64,000 nt of DNA from the NCBI RefSeq assembly GCF_014839805.1, contig NC_051129.1:3972920-4036919 (forward strand). Direction: 5' to 3'. The DNA comes from Manduca sexta. Lineage: Eukaryota; Arthropoda; Insecta; Lepidoptera; Sphingidae. Numbering within the stretch: the stretch's first letter is position 1; every line of letters starts with the position of its first letter. Below, in pieces: positions 1 to 11,320 of the stretch. A model generated the notes under the pieces. That model ran no database searches. It was not told the origin of the DNA and saw nothing but the letters and a program-made list of their open reading frames with translations. The position numbers and the translations under genes were made by a program.

Positions 1-1589
1 AGTGGTTGGTGCAATAAAATCGCTTACGTTTTGTTTTGTACCGTCTCGGATTTGCGCCGTTGCCTTATTTTTATTGTTAATTATAACTGTGTATATTTCT
101 TACGAATCTGTCGTATTTAAGTTTTCTTACTGCTTAGGTCTCATAATGTCTTTTCTAGTATTAAATATTCGTTTTTCACCAGAAAATTTTCAGTACCTTT
201 CTCAAAAGCTTATCTGATAATCTCCAATATAAATATGTTTTATATTTAACTTTGTAGAGGTTTAAAATTTTTGAATAAACCAGCTATTTAAAACTTTTTA
301 TAATTTTATTCGCACATACCTTAAATATGTTCATAAGATTTAGCAGTTACTGAAAGCTACCTTGTACTGGCCTATATATAAACACTTTATATTCTATAGG
401 TACTTATTGAAGTCCTTATTTGTGGCTCGAAGCCAATGATTCAATATTTTTAAGTAATCACATTATGAATAATGTCTTACTAATATTTACAACGAATTCT
501 TCATTGCTTAATAGCCTTACGATGTATTTTAGAACCGTTTGATACATTTTGTAAGCAACATACAAAGATCATTCACGTTCCTCGTAACCTATTTCGAAGC
601 ATGGCGTAATAAATGAACGCCGCGTAGTTTACTAGAAATCGTATACTCTGGCGCGAGCGTCATAAGCGCTTGTCATTCATTCTGCAAGAGCTTGTTGAGA
701 TCAAACAGTTGACTTATTTTTAAAGCGTTATGATTGCTCTATTTCAACTAGAAATGATGATATTCTGGTTTAAGCGCAACAAGCGCTTTTTGATTTCTTT
801 TTATCAGCATCATTCGTAATTTACTTTATATAGTTTAATTGCAGGCGCATTTCCAATTCTAATATTGCTTACTGAATAATATTTCTGGTGAATTTGTGAG
901 ATCGCATACATAATAGGTTAATGCGAACGGCATCAAAGGGTCAATACATAAATCATACCAGCCACAATAGAATACAACGGGGTCCGCTTTATGATAGTGA
1001 ACAAACATTACAAAGCTTCCCTATTTTTATTGACCGCCTGTTCAAATATTTATTTATTTAATAAAAGCTTTAATGGGTTTTAAATCATAATCGTATTTCA
1101 TTTAAGTTGTGTTATTCAAAGGGACTGCCCCGTTTTCCCTACTGGAAGTTTCTAGCATTTTATTTTATTCCATCCGGTTATATCTAAGGTTTTAGGTTCA
1201 TTTATGAAAGAATTTAACCCTTTCGATCGATTGAGATAAACCTACCATATTTTTAATAGTCTTGTGTCACAATTTACCAATTCCCTATTTTTATTATTAT
1301 TTGTTGTCAGGAAGGCAGTTTGTTTAACTGATATGCCTGTATACTTCTCGATCCCGCTTTCACTTGCAAGCAAAATATCTGTCACGTTTGTTCTAAGATC
1401 CGTTCATTTTCTGCTGCGATCACATACTGTGGTATCCTGTGGCCACATTTTTAATCTATAATTTAAATATAAATATAGCAAAAGATCTCCAGAAAGCTAA
1501 TAAATATATCTGCATTGCCACATCCTTAACCACAATTACTCATAATGAAACGATAAATCAGCGGGTAAACCAATTGTAAATCTTCCGAA
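1..1589. other. Unique AT-rich non-coding DNA
   Basis: No recognisable gene or repeat. Reading frames here are short and low-complexity. The stretch at 600-690 is slightly richer in CpG (gccgcg, ggcgcgagcg) but holds no splice-flanked open frame that I would call an exon. Confidence 0.5.
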
Positions 1590-1591
1590 CG

Positions 1592-1789
1592 TTGGGCGCG
1601 GGATCAGACAAGGATCTTCTGCTTATGGAATATGCAAATGCATTTATAATTTGGGCCCGACGGTGTTGCCTGCTAATTCGATTAAGGCACGAGTCTAAGA
1701 CCCTAGGGCGAGGTGTGGGTAATGTTCCGATATTGCAGGAATTAAGGGATGTCTGGAATTGCGTAGTAAATTCACTGGAACATTTCTGA
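1592..1789 (+). other. Open, GC-richer stretch, possible decayed coding sequence
   Basis: This frame starts with TTG, not ATG, and reads about 65 codons to a TGA at the end. It is locally GC-richer than its flanks and uses CGA, GGC and GCG codons (..DKDLLLMEYANAF.., ..LQELRDVWNCVVNSLEHF). The opposite strand is also open across much of the same stretch, so strand is undecided. There is no convincing acceptor directly upstream and no donor downstream. It may be an old transposon or retrogene fragment, an exon missing clear borders, or chance. I do not recognise the product. Confidence 0.2.
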
Positions 1790-2029
1790 GATTTAGAAGC
1801 TTGTCAAATCATTAACTGGGTTTATTATTTGTTCCCATGCATGCTTTTCTTTTTTGGTTGCTATTATAATTTTAAGTGATGGTACATACTAATTTTTAAA
1901 TCTCCTAAAATACATTATCATTTTCTCTACTTAAAATTTGTAGTAATAAAATCGCAACGTATAGAGATACGATATACGATTTCAGAGGAAAAGCTGGTAA
2001 AACGAAAGCGAACCGGCGACATTGTCGTA

Positions 2030-2215
2030 TTCTCCAAAATGGTATTGCACTCGAGGCTTATTTTTGAGCCACTAAAGATGTTTTGCCTTTTGTTCCCGTC
2101 CCGCGATTTTCTATTTTAGTCTTGAACAGGCCGCGGGCGCCGTCCTGGCGTTAATCTCGGCTAAGTTGGCTCGAGTGCAGATCCAACAATTTAAACCTGG
2201 ATTGAGTGTTTCCAT
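2030..2215. other. GC-rich island with a 10-bp inverted repeat
   Basis: GC content rises sharply here, including gaacaggccgcgggcgccg at about 2124-2142. The 10-mer TGCACTCGAG (2046-2055) is repeated inverted as CTCGAGTGCA (2170-2179). On the plus strand, a pyrimidine-rich run ending in TTTTAG just before the GC core could be a splice acceptor. The frame EQAAGAVLALISAKLARVQ follows it and stays open to a TAG near 2227. On the minus strand a frame rich in Ala and Arg is open too. The region could be an exon, a regulatory island or part of an unrecognised repeat. Confidence 0.3.
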
Positions 2216-4090
2216 CGTTTTCGTTTAGTAATGTGCTGACTACATTATTTTTTTCAATTGATTTTATGAACTAATTGTTGTGATTTGCTATTTTTTAGTG
2301 CAAATGTAACATAAATGTAGTTGTGGAAAAATTCTGAGAATAAATTGCTATTTAAATAGTAAGGTATAAGAACAAAATTGCAACATGTAGGTAAAATTAT
2401 CCATGTAATCGATTGGCGTCAATGTTAATATATGTCTAATAAAAAATAATAATTCTATTTTGAAAATGGATCTGTTATTTTCAATGCTGATGACATATAA
2501 TGATAAACTAAGCAATACCACACAGATTCAATGTTTGTCAAGTGTTCCTATATTTTTTATAATCCTTGTTCCTTATCTTTAAGATGTCGCCGCCATTTAG
2601 GTCTTCTAATGCGACCTAACCTTATCACGAGAACCCTGTTAGCGTTGCCCAATAACACAATTCCAGACAGATTTTTACATGTCGACGTTAGAAAGGCAAT
2701 TATATCTAAGCGACAATCAGTAATTTTGAAGAAGAGTAGTTTAAAGTTTTGATTTTAATAAAAAAATGAATGATAAGTTAACTATTTTTTTTATAAGATA
2801 GTATAATGATATTAAAATTGTCCTAAATTTACGAAACCTAGATCCAACGACGCAGAAAATCTGGCGATTCCAAATATTTATATATTTCAGTATCTTTGTC
2901 GCTTAGACATGATTGCCTTCCGAGTGTCGAAATATTTTCGATATTTCACCCTCAACGACAAATATAAATGTTATTATAGATAAATATGGAGCTCATTTTT
3001 AACAAGCGGGCGAAAATAGACCGTAAATCATTGTAACACCGATATATTGTGATAAAATTTAGGCAACGATACACGATATTACCCCACCTGACGTAAATCA
3101 GCGGAATCTGGCATAATTTACGTTTATTGAAGTAAATTTTGCAGACACTGTTACGTGAGCGGACTTGTTAATACTATATTTGGTATATGTATGTATAATT
3201 TTTCCTGTTAACATAGATAAGCAGGAAAGACGTACGTGAACTTTGTATCATGTGATTTACTTATTATATCTTAATGCTCGGTATTTGGATCCAATTTTAC
3301 TTGGAAAAAGTTCATATGCTTGCCAAAATTCATATAGATGAGCTTTGGTGGAACTGGAATAATTAATTACTCTAGTGTTTTTGTAAATCAACCTTTGTCA
3401 ACGAAATGAAATGGTTAGTCAATAATGAAGCAAATACATGTGACTAGCCAAGAGGAGAGGGGGTTAGAGGTTCAATCACTTACAAAATAAAGTTTTTTCA
3501 ACAAACAGTTGATTGCTTTTAGATTTTTTAAAAGTGACAATCTCCTGTTTGTATTTCAAATGAATATTAAAATCACTTAATGCATATTTTTTTTTGTATC
3601 CCCCAATATTTAAACTTGGCTACTCCCGTGGGTAGATATGTAAATAGGTATATAATTATATCATAGCCACAACCGTCTCAACTCTCACCAAGTGTAGGTA
3701 CAACCTTCACAAATTTAGCAAATACTTTCAAAGAGCACTTGAAAACGTTATCATTAAAAGAGGTGGTATATGGAATTTTTATGTAAATAAAAATGCAGTG
3801 AGGCCAAGGTAGATATAGATATGGATGTGGGACCGTAAGGTCTTCGGAAACCGATGATTTCTTTATTTGGCTCGCGCAAATATTGACAAAGCACATACGT
3901 AATGAGAAAATATTCTGAGGTCGATTTTTAAAATATTTTTCTTAGGATTAAAGATGAGTTCTTATAATTGTTAGTAACGAAATAAAACTTTTAATATAGC
4001 TGTTGTATTAAAATAAAACTATTTTGTGGATTTTATGGCGGTAAAATCCGCCAAGTTTTATTTCCTTGTCATTTGCGTAAACTTAACTAC
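2216..4090. other. Unique AT-rich non-coding DNA
   Basis: No gene, RNA or recognisable repeat was seen. Short frames near 2531-2752 and 3678-3896 lack splice context and look like chance openings. Confidence 0.5.
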
Positions 4091-4099
4091 TGTAGATGT
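4091..4099 (+). repeat. Target-site duplication, left copy (TGTAGATGT)
   Basis: This 9-bp direct repeat is identical to 4373-4381 and exactly brackets the SINE at 4100-4372. It is the expected footprint of target-primed reverse transcription. Confidence 0.75.
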
Positions 4100-4372
4100 A
4101 CATACATACATACATAACATCACGCATTTTATCCCCGAAGGGGTATGCAGAGGCGCAACTAGGGCACCCACTTTTCGCCAAGTATGTTCCGTCCCATGAT
4201 GTGATAGGGGGCGAGCCTATCGCCATATCGGGCACAATTTCCAGACTCCGGGCTGATACTGAGCAGAAAAACCCAAATATCACTTTGCCCGACCCGGGAT
4301 TTGAACCCAGGACCTCAGAGCGCTATTGTACCGGACGTGCAATACAACTACGCCACCGAGGCAGTCAGGCAG
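4100..4372 (-). mobile_element. tRNA-derived SINE, full length
   Basis: On the minus strand the element begins with a tRNA-like head. A B-box-like sequence (GGTTCAAATCC read on minus, 4297-4307) lies downstream of an A-box-like TGCCTCGGTGG (4353-4363). A family-specific body follows, and the 3' tail is a short tandem repeat (catacatacata on plus). Flanking 9-bp duplications (4091-4099 and 4373-4381) show it arrived by retrotransposition. A second, 5'-truncated copy of the same family lies at 40647-40813. It would be transcribed by RNA polymerase III and mobilised by a partner LINE. No protein is encoded; the open frames across it are incidental. Confidence 0.85.
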
Positions 4373-4381
4373 TGTAGATGT
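4373..4381 (+). repeat. Target-site duplication, right copy
   Basis: TGTAGATGT, identical to the left copy at 4091-4099. Confidence 0.75.
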
Positions 4382-4950
4382 GTTATTCTATATTCTATTT
4401 TTTATGTATTGTGACTATTTTAAAAAGCAGTTGTAGGTACCTATTGATAATAAATGACTACTGGATGGGTTTATTTATTTTAAAAGTACTGCTATTATTA
4501 CTTTTGTGGGATTATTCATATGACATGAGTAACGATTCCATTGTTATGTTTGATTCACACGCATTGCATGCTGAGATTATAATTATCGATCCAATAATTT
4601 ATTGTAAAATTGGAATTATTGTATATACTTATTTATAATTGTTGTTTATAGATCGATAGAAAAAGAAATAGTAAGCGGCTTGTGATTTTATATTTTCAAC
4701 AGATCTCGTATAAAAGTATTCAATTGTTTTGTAGGAGTGGATTAAAAATCTTTATTAATCTTACACATGTACTTAATATGCTGAATTAAATATAAACACT
4801 GTTAAATAAGTAAACGGTAAATACAACTGAATCCATTCATAGATAGAATCCGGAATTGTAGTAGATAAAAATTACTATTGAAAACGAAAATAGAACATGT
4901 GCTGATAATGCACCAAGTGATGTAATATTGGCATCTTTATCGCCAACGAT
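4382..4950. other. Unique AT-rich DNA upstream of the putative promoter
   Basis: No repeat or gene was recognised. An 86-codon open stretch (4378-4638) is low-complexity (Ile, Leu, Tyr) and has no splice context. Confidence 0.45.
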
Positions 4951-4953
4951 AAA

Positions 4954-4961
4954 TATCGATA
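4954..4961. promoter_or_regulatory. DRE-like motif TATCGATA, possible core-promoter element
   Basis: This is an exact match to the 8-bp palindromic DRE bound by DREF in insects, common in housekeeping-type promoters. It lies about 210 bp upstream of the putative start codon at 5172. A related cgataaatatcgata cluster surrounds it. An 8-mer this AT-rich is expected by chance about once in a window of this size, so the support comes from its position relative to the exon. Confidence 0.35.
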
Positions 4962-5171
4962 CGTCTCCAAGGACATGAGATAACTGCTTCGCCCATTTCG
5001 ATAGTGTTGTTTAGATTGTGACTCGTGCGCACAAGAAAAAGTCTTATTTTCTTCAAGAAAAAACGTTTTAAATACATGGATTCTTTGATAAGGACGGATT
5101 TTTCGCGTTAAAAAAATTCTTCAGATGATGTTTTAATTAATGTAAAATCTGGTGCAGCGTTATTATTCAAG

Positions 5172-5219
5172 ATGCCTAGTGTTTTTGACAAAATACGTAA
5201 GCCGAAAAACAAAAATAAG
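5172..5219 (+). CDS. Putative first coding exon with consensus splice donor
   Basis: An ATG in good context (A at -3, caagATG) opens the frame MPSVFDKIRKPKNKNK, which runs for 48 nt and stops exactly at AAG|GTGAGT, a consensus 5' splice site, leaving phase 0. Reading through would end three codons later at TAA. The frame is open upstream only back to a TAA near 5109, and this ATG is the first in frame, so 5' UTR followed by a start exon fits best. The N-terminus is short and very basic. A DRE-like motif lies about 210 bp upstream. I do not recognise the protein family. The partner exon must lie downstream, possibly outside the window, because no phase-0 acceptor exon was found. A chance donor next to a chance ATG remains possible. 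Confidence 0.5.
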
Positions 5220-6916
5220 GTGAGTTAATGTAGCGTATGTAATCTTGTGTGAATTCGCAGTCCCAAACGATGTAAATATGTTGAGTGTACAAAAATTAAT
5301 GTTCGAACATGTTTCACGTGATTTTATTACGTCGGTGTACATTTGTTTTGGGGATTGTGTACGTTCTATAAAAGTGACAATCATAAATATTTTTATCTAT
5401 ATTTTCATTCTATAAGTTATTGTTTTCATATGTTCAGCCATATTTGTATTATAAACATTAATCATGTGATGTTTATGTATGAAATTGTATTTATAAGGAG
5501 GTGGTTTTGCTGAGTCTATAATGAGAGCTGTTATATTTATGATAATTTAAATTACATCTACGGATTTTACGAGCTTCTCTTGCTGGAACTCCTTCCTTTT
5601 TATTTAGGTTTGGAATTTGGCCTGTAATGGCCTGTAAAAAATATTCAATACTATAAATTGCCGTCGCTTCATCGCTCCATGGACAGTGGACAGTACCGCA
5701 TTGGTTTTGTGGTATATAAAAAATATTTCAACAAATATAATAACTAAATAACAATACATTCGTGACTGTTCTATACGTTTCGCGTGACTGGTGTCCTTGT
5801 AGTCAACGGAAACACTCTTCACTTACAAACATCAATAGATGACGTTCGAACAATTACATTTTTTATTACTCCTCTTTTATATTCGCTTTGGACAATTTGA
5901 CATTCGGCTAACATTTTAAAATAGGTTTTAGTGTTATTATTATGTTTTATTGTCATAGTGAAAATAATATCAAAAGAAATATCGCTTTTATAAATATATT
6001 TTTGAACTCGTATTTTCTGAGCAGATATTGAAACAAGAAAGCTTATTCTCTTTATAATAATTGAAAAAGAAATTGTATTTTTTACATGTCGACTACTAGA
6101 AATAGCGTGGGGATTTGCAAATGAATTAAAGCACAGAAAATATGAATATCAGCTGCTTCTCAGTTAAAATATCTTAATTACCTTCGTTCAAATCGAAAGC
6201 ACGGACCGAGTCGGGCGGATGCGTCCCGATGTGTGTGGCTAAAATTAACGCGTCACATTAAAAACCGTGCTAACATTAACGTAAACAGTTTACGTTCAGC
6301 CTCTCTACTTAGCGACGGGAAATGAAATGAAACGCCTCGTGGATAACTTTGTTTCTATGATTACACGCAAATTGGTTATCAATGGTCTAATAATCGATTT
6401 TGTAACTAGAGTAGATGTTTTAAAACGCAATGGTATAGAATTATTTCTTTTATCATATGTTGGTAATATTATTCATAGTAATTATAGTTACGGAGAATTA
6501 TACAGGTATGAGGAAGATAACTATTTATAATCGTGACTGTCATAAATTGTAAAGGTATCGACAAACAAAAAATAACGTGCAAAGTTCATCGGCGTTCATG
6601 GTCAAAGATCGAAAAACTGCTGGTGCGGAATTTCTGTAATGATGAAGCAAGGTGTTGCAAAGTGCATTGTTTTAAACAAGACAGAATCGCTGCTCAGCAT
6701 AATACTAAGTAAAGAGAGAATATCGAAAATTGACAACGTATACAAAACGATTTTCACAAAATGCTTTACAATTAGCATTCAAGTAGCTGTACGTTTATTC
6801 TTTGTTCGTGTGAAAGCCAAAGGGATTTAGCAACAAAGAAGTTTTATGATCTGTGCCACTTGGATTCTCCTTGTTAGCCACGAAATTTTTACTTTGATGT
6901 GCTATTTGTAAAGAAA
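5220..6916. other. Unique DNA, possibly first-intron sequence
   Basis: It begins with GTGAGT. No exon, RNA or repeat was recognised. A short GC-richer patch lies at 6195-6255. The frames at 6327-6530 and 6639-6830 are AT-rich and not convincing. Confidence 0.4.
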
Positions 6917-7102
6917 TCTATACATATTATAAAACAAAATCCCTTTTTCTGTCTGTCTGTATGTTATCGATTTTCTCAAAATCTACCGTACGGATTTCTA
7001 TGAATTTGGGTATGGAGATAGTTTAAGACCGTGTGAAGGTTATAGGTTACTTTTTATCCCGGAAAACTCTTTCACGCGGGCGAAGCCGAGAGCAAAAGCT
7101 AG
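6917..7102 (+). mobile_element. Complete 186-bp non-autonomous Helitron
   Basis: The element starts with TCTATACATATTATAAAAC directly after a host A (6916). It ends in a GC hairpin (CGCGG gcgaag CCGAG, one mismatch), AGCAAAAG and CTAG, directly before a host T (7103). A|T insertion, a 5' TC, a 3' hairpin and CTRR, and the absence of terminal inverted repeats or target duplication are the hallmarks of Helitrons, which move by rolling-circle replication. It has no coding capacity and must have been mobilised in trans. A ctgtctgtctgt microsatellite lies inside. Its 3' half is closely related to 50870-51084. Confidence 0.85.
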
Positions 7103-9033
7103 TAGCTAATAAATAACAGATAAATCCTTTCGTAATTTCCAATGTAGGTGAAGGAGATATAACATGTAGAGGTTATAATAGAAAAAAATATTGATGTACT
7201 CCCAATGGACATTCATACACGTTTTGAGAAAGATAAGATCCTTTGCCTTACACCTATTGTTTGGAGACAATAGAGAGATGTGTTGCGAATACTTTGCAGC
7301 CATTGATATTGTTAGAAGGTTCTAAACCTGAGAAGATTACGATACTAAGTATCGCTACTATTGCTATTGTCATTGTAATGCAAACCATCTTAGAAAAATT
7401 GAAGTCTAGGGTTTCTTAGCCATTCTTTCCCAGATGGGAATAATCTTCATTTTCTATTTCAAGTGGATTATCCATAATCATTTTTTTACTATGTATGCAG
7501 GGAGATCTTTGAAATAATAATTACTAATATGCTACATAACATAATTTACCTCTACCGTAACACCGAGTATTATAAAAATTACAAAACTTTTCTGATTTAT
7601 TTCCAAATTTTAAATGTACCCACAAATTGCCTTTTATTCAAAGTTTCTCACTGTTGGAATAGTAACCGTTAAATTTGAGTATACAAATGGAGCAAACTTA
7701 CAATGTCGATTAAGGCCATTCCAATATTTAACGTCAATATTTGAAACGGTTGCTATCAAGTGGAGCTTAGGTAAGGGATAAGGCAAACAGTCGTTGCGTC
7801 AACTGTATTTTCTTACCCTGGTGACTGCGCCTTGGGGAATGAAGACGTGAATGCCAATAGTAATTCTTGAAGCAATTTAAAGGGTTTAACTTACTCGATA
7901 AATGTATTTGTGCATTTGGACGTCTGGTCTTTTGGACGGAGATGACGTGCGTCTATTACTTATGTGGTGTTATGATTTACATAGTTATAGGAAAGTTTGT
8001 TTAGAACTATTTCTTTAGAATCACGCTACATTGCCTAATAATCAATAATCTATACATACATAGTATAACGCCTTTCAGGAACAGGTAAAGATATAACAAA
8101 CCCAAACTTTGCCAATTATTTTAGAATTTCCCTATCTATAACTTTGAAATCTCCTTTCAACGAAATACTAGAAACATTTACAACATAATCAGTAAAATAT
8201 TAACTAATGCTACCTCATCTAGTTCGCCATAAGCTCTGAATGTTTTATTAACCCATTACCGAATGTTATTAAATACGATGCTGAACATGATTAAACTGTA
8301 TTACTGGCACAAGGTCATGCAGTCCACAGCCCACAGTTATGACCTCATCATATATTTATGACTACTTGCTATTGTTTTTAACCTCCTTTGTTGAACATGT
8401 GTTAGCTTTCAAGGATTAGTTTTTTCGATCGATTGTAAGCTTGGTTAATGGCTGGGTAGAGCGGTTATTGGATATAGATAATACTTATTGAATACTCGAT
8501 ATATTTTACCTGTCTTCAACCACCATGGTTTGGTAGAAAAAATTCGATGAGAATTTCTATTTTCATGATTGATATTTATATTTTCACTTAACTTAAAATC
8601 TTCATACTGAAACTAGACATTTTGCAGATGAGATACTGTTTTTGGGGACCGTTGATATAATATATTTATTTTGGTTGTTTATATTTTATAATGTGGATAT
8701 TGTTTGGTTAATTTCATAATGAAAATGCTTTATTGTTAATTCCATTTATCTCCTTTTAAGGAGGAGTACGGAACTTTAACTTTTCCCTGTACTTTAACAA
8801 GTTTAATTGGCAAGTTACACTATTAGAGAATTTAATAAGACACAGGTATGTTTTATGTATGTATTAAGACTCCATAAATAACTTTCTCTGTTTCTTAGAA
8901 GGGCTTTTAGTTTTTCAAGTTTTTTATAGCTTATTTCTCATAGTGTATAACTAAACAAAGCAAATGAATTTAATATGTTAATATACAAGCAGATGGGGAC
9001 CACGATAAGACGTTTTCCCACTTTTAATTTATA
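7103..9033. other. Unique AT-rich non-coding DNA
   Basis: No gene or repeat was recognised on either strand. Confidence 0.5.
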
Positions 9034-9144
9034 ATGGCGGTTTCGCTTCGTGTTTCTCGAGATACCGAGTTGCGCATGCGCATCCAGAATGCAGTGAAAT
9101 CGAATGTGAGTGAAATGATCAGTTACGATCTCTGTCGACCGTAA
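9034..9144 (+). promoter_or_regulatory. Promoter-like island with NRF1 palindrome and a 36-codon ORF
   Basis: A CpG-containing patch in AT-rich surroundings. TGCGCATGCGCA (9071-9082) is a perfect palindromic NRF1/Ewg-type site. ATGGCGG (9034-9040) contains the reverse complement of the GCCAT core bound by YY1/Pho factors. The same stretch is an ATG frame of 36 codons (MAVSLRVSRDTELRMRIQNA...) ending at TAA 9142-9144. A GTGAGT donor-like site falls inside it (9106-9111), so it could be an alternative first exon. The NRF1 match is the strongest evidence. Whether the ORF is translated is unknown. Confidence 0.4.
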
Positions 9145-9760
9145 ATAACTAGTTAATGAGTCGGTTCGAGATAAATATTGGAATTGAAAATTACTACATG
9201 AAAGTGGATCTTAGTGATGAAACGGTATGGAAATATTTAAAAATATAAATATGAAGTATTGTATAATCTGAGAAATGAACCAAGAAACTTAAAAAGTAAC
9301 ATAATATATTGCCACTAAACCCATAAATCCTTGTCTATGTTTCAATAAATTCACAGTTAAATATTCTACTTATTAATATTACACCCAAAAAGGGTATTTG
9401 CAAGTCACAGAATGTCATAGTAGAAAAAAACAGCACAATAATAACTTTAATTTATGAACATGCGATTTTATCAAATTATGCATCTCAAATGTCGCTGTTC
9501 TACGAAGTAGAGTATCTCCTTTAATGTTTGGACAGCGTAGCTTGAAATAGCCATGGAAGCTTACTGTCGCGACGTGCCAAATAAAACACTGTCACATACT
9601 GACACTAAGTTATTCTGTGCCATTTAATTATACTGGACGGTGCTTAAGGACTTAAGTAAACCTTTTATACTTATACGGTTTGAGTAAATCCTTCGTACAG
9701 TAGATAATATATTACTCCACACACTCGCCACAGCAACTCCGTAAAAAGTATTGAGTGGCT
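9145..9760. other. Unique AT-rich non-coding DNA
   Basis: No recognisable feature was seen beyond short AT-rich frames. Confidence 0.45.
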
Positions 9761-9769
9761 GCATTTGAA

Positions 9770-9930
9770 ACTGAGCAGTGAAGCTGTCTCTGGCATCACT
9801 AAACTGTCTTTAACGCGCAGTGAATTCGAATAGAAAGATAGGGAGGAGTTCGGTATATAAATTGTCCACTTCCCTCCATGGCAAAGCGGGAGACAAAATA
9901 ATAAAGGTACAATAGATAAAGCAGCCACTT
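9770..9930 (-). repeat. Dispersed lepidopteran repeat, copy 1
   Basis: The core at 9834-9908 (aaagatagggaggag ... gtccacttccctc ... ggcaaagcg) is repeated at 16986-17060 with about 80 percent identity by eye. The family resembles interspersed repeats common in moth genomes. Strand and borders are uncertain. An 85-codon minus frame covers it but reads through repeat DNA and is not taken as a gene. Confidence 0.5.
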
Positions 9931-10778
9931 GTAGTGTTGGTAAATATATTTTATTACCGATTAAAATTCAAATTATTGTTACATTCTCTGTTTAGCAGTG
10001 TTTAATTAAAAAATATATGTATTAATGTAATATGCGAAATAACATTTTATGGAATGTGCTCCAACAAAAAAAAGCAAAAAAAGTAATTAGCAATTATTTA
10101 AGTTCACATAATAATGTATTTTAGATTTTACCGTTGAATAACTTATATTGTAAACTGTTAATTTTCATAATAAATAGACAAAGGCTAAATATTAAATTTG
10201 AGGATTATTTTCTGATCTACAATGACTTTTAAATACAAATAGCCTTAGTTTATATTTCAAACAAAACATTGACCTCTAGAATTTGTAATGCACACATCTT
10301 TTCGCACTTGTTTTATCCGTGGTCAATATATTTACACATCGTTTAGTGTGTTTAGTGTCGAACACAGGAAAACGTGACCGCCGCTGCAACCTCGGCGAAG
10401 GTCGGGGCTTAGTACGTCATTCCGTAAAGTGAAATAAAAATATGATCAAATACTTGGTATTCAAGTCATTGAAGATAAAAAATGCCCAAGATTAGCGATG
10501 TCTGTTCACAATTAAGATTTGAGAATAATTATAATATGATAAAACCACATTGTGATTATTTTTGTGGTAGTCAGGATAAGTAAAGGCACTTAATTATGTA
10601 GTGAAATACAATTGTACCTTTTAGGATTCATTTTTAATCGTCATATATAAACCTTATAAGACTTATAAATTAGGACAAGATTTTCTTTTATAAAATAAAA
10701 CTTAAACCATAAAGATTTTCTATCTAAAGATTTGCCCGATCGTCATTAAAATAGTATATCTAACATAGTTAATCGCAG
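9931..10778. other. Mostly unique AT-rich DNA with a small GC patch
   Basis: 10376-10425 is GC-richer (gaccgccgctgcaacctcgg...). It shares a loose pattern with 25795-25840 (cgctgcaaagtcttcgaaacgtcg), suggesting a short common repeat. Nothing else was recognised. Confidence 0.35.
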
Positions 10779-10988
10779 TTATTTTTCAAGGTAAATTTTA
10801 ATATCATTCCACACAGTTGAAATGTCATCATTGTCTAATTTAGTCCACAGTCTACTCAAATGCGCTACTGAGCATGAAATTGCATGATCTTTGTAAAATG
10901 AATTGGTTGGTAGATAGTAGGAAGATATTATAACTCTTATTATTTTATGGAAGTAATTGTGCGCCAAGTTATTTCCTCTGGTCTTTAA
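10779..10988 (-). other. Unidentified open stretch (70 codons), possible exon or pseudogene
   Basis: An open minus-strand frame, with no good ATG, runs to TAA. The C-terminal part (HLSRLWTKLDNDDISTVWND) has a balanced, protein-like composition unlike the Ile/Phe/Lys-rich chance frames nearby. It lies directly downstream, in minus orientation, of the open stretch 11063-11320, so the two could be pieces of one decayed gene separated by frameshift and stops, or exons of a minus-strand gene. The product is not recognised. Confidence 0.25.
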
Positions 10989-11062
10989 TTATATATGATA
11001 GGTTTTACTGATTTCAATTATTAAATTATCATGTCGGGATCTTGAAACTCTTTTCGTCTTCA

Positions 11063-11320
11063 TTAATAATAAAATTTATTATCAAGTGAATCCTTAGTAT
11101 ACCGTATAAGCATTTCCATCAAGAATGCCTTAAATCTCTCTAGCCTTATATTTTGCAAAGATATAAAAATAGTACCAGAGAACCTCAATTCACTGCATAA
11201 TACATGAGTAACCTTATCGTCAAGAACTTCATGATAAAAACTAGCGGAATGGTTCCTTTTGGTAAATGTGTCAATGCTGACCGCAAACCGGTTGTCCAAG
11301 TGTGGTAAATCACTCTGCAC
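11063..11320 (-). other. Unidentified open stretch (85 codons), possible exon or pseudogene
   Basis: A minus-strand frame opens with GTG just after an in-frame TAA. A plausible splice acceptor (ttctcttaataagtgcag) lies immediately upstream. It encodes a mixed-composition sequence (LDNRFAVSIDTFTKRNHSAS, then HVLCSELRFSGTIFISLQNI, then RLERFKAFLMEML) ending in TAA. The residue mix and alternating hydrophobic pattern look protein-like. There is no ATG at the start, so it would have to be a terminal exon or a pseudogene fragment. No family is recognised. Confidence 0.3.

Noticed and set aside
4290..4372. Functional tRNA gene
   Set aside because: Only A- and B-box-like sequences are present and no cloverleaf closes; it is the head of a SINE with target-site duplications.
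4096..4377. 93-codon plus-strand ORF
   Set aside because: It covers the antisense strand of the SINE at 4100-4372; SINEs are non-coding.
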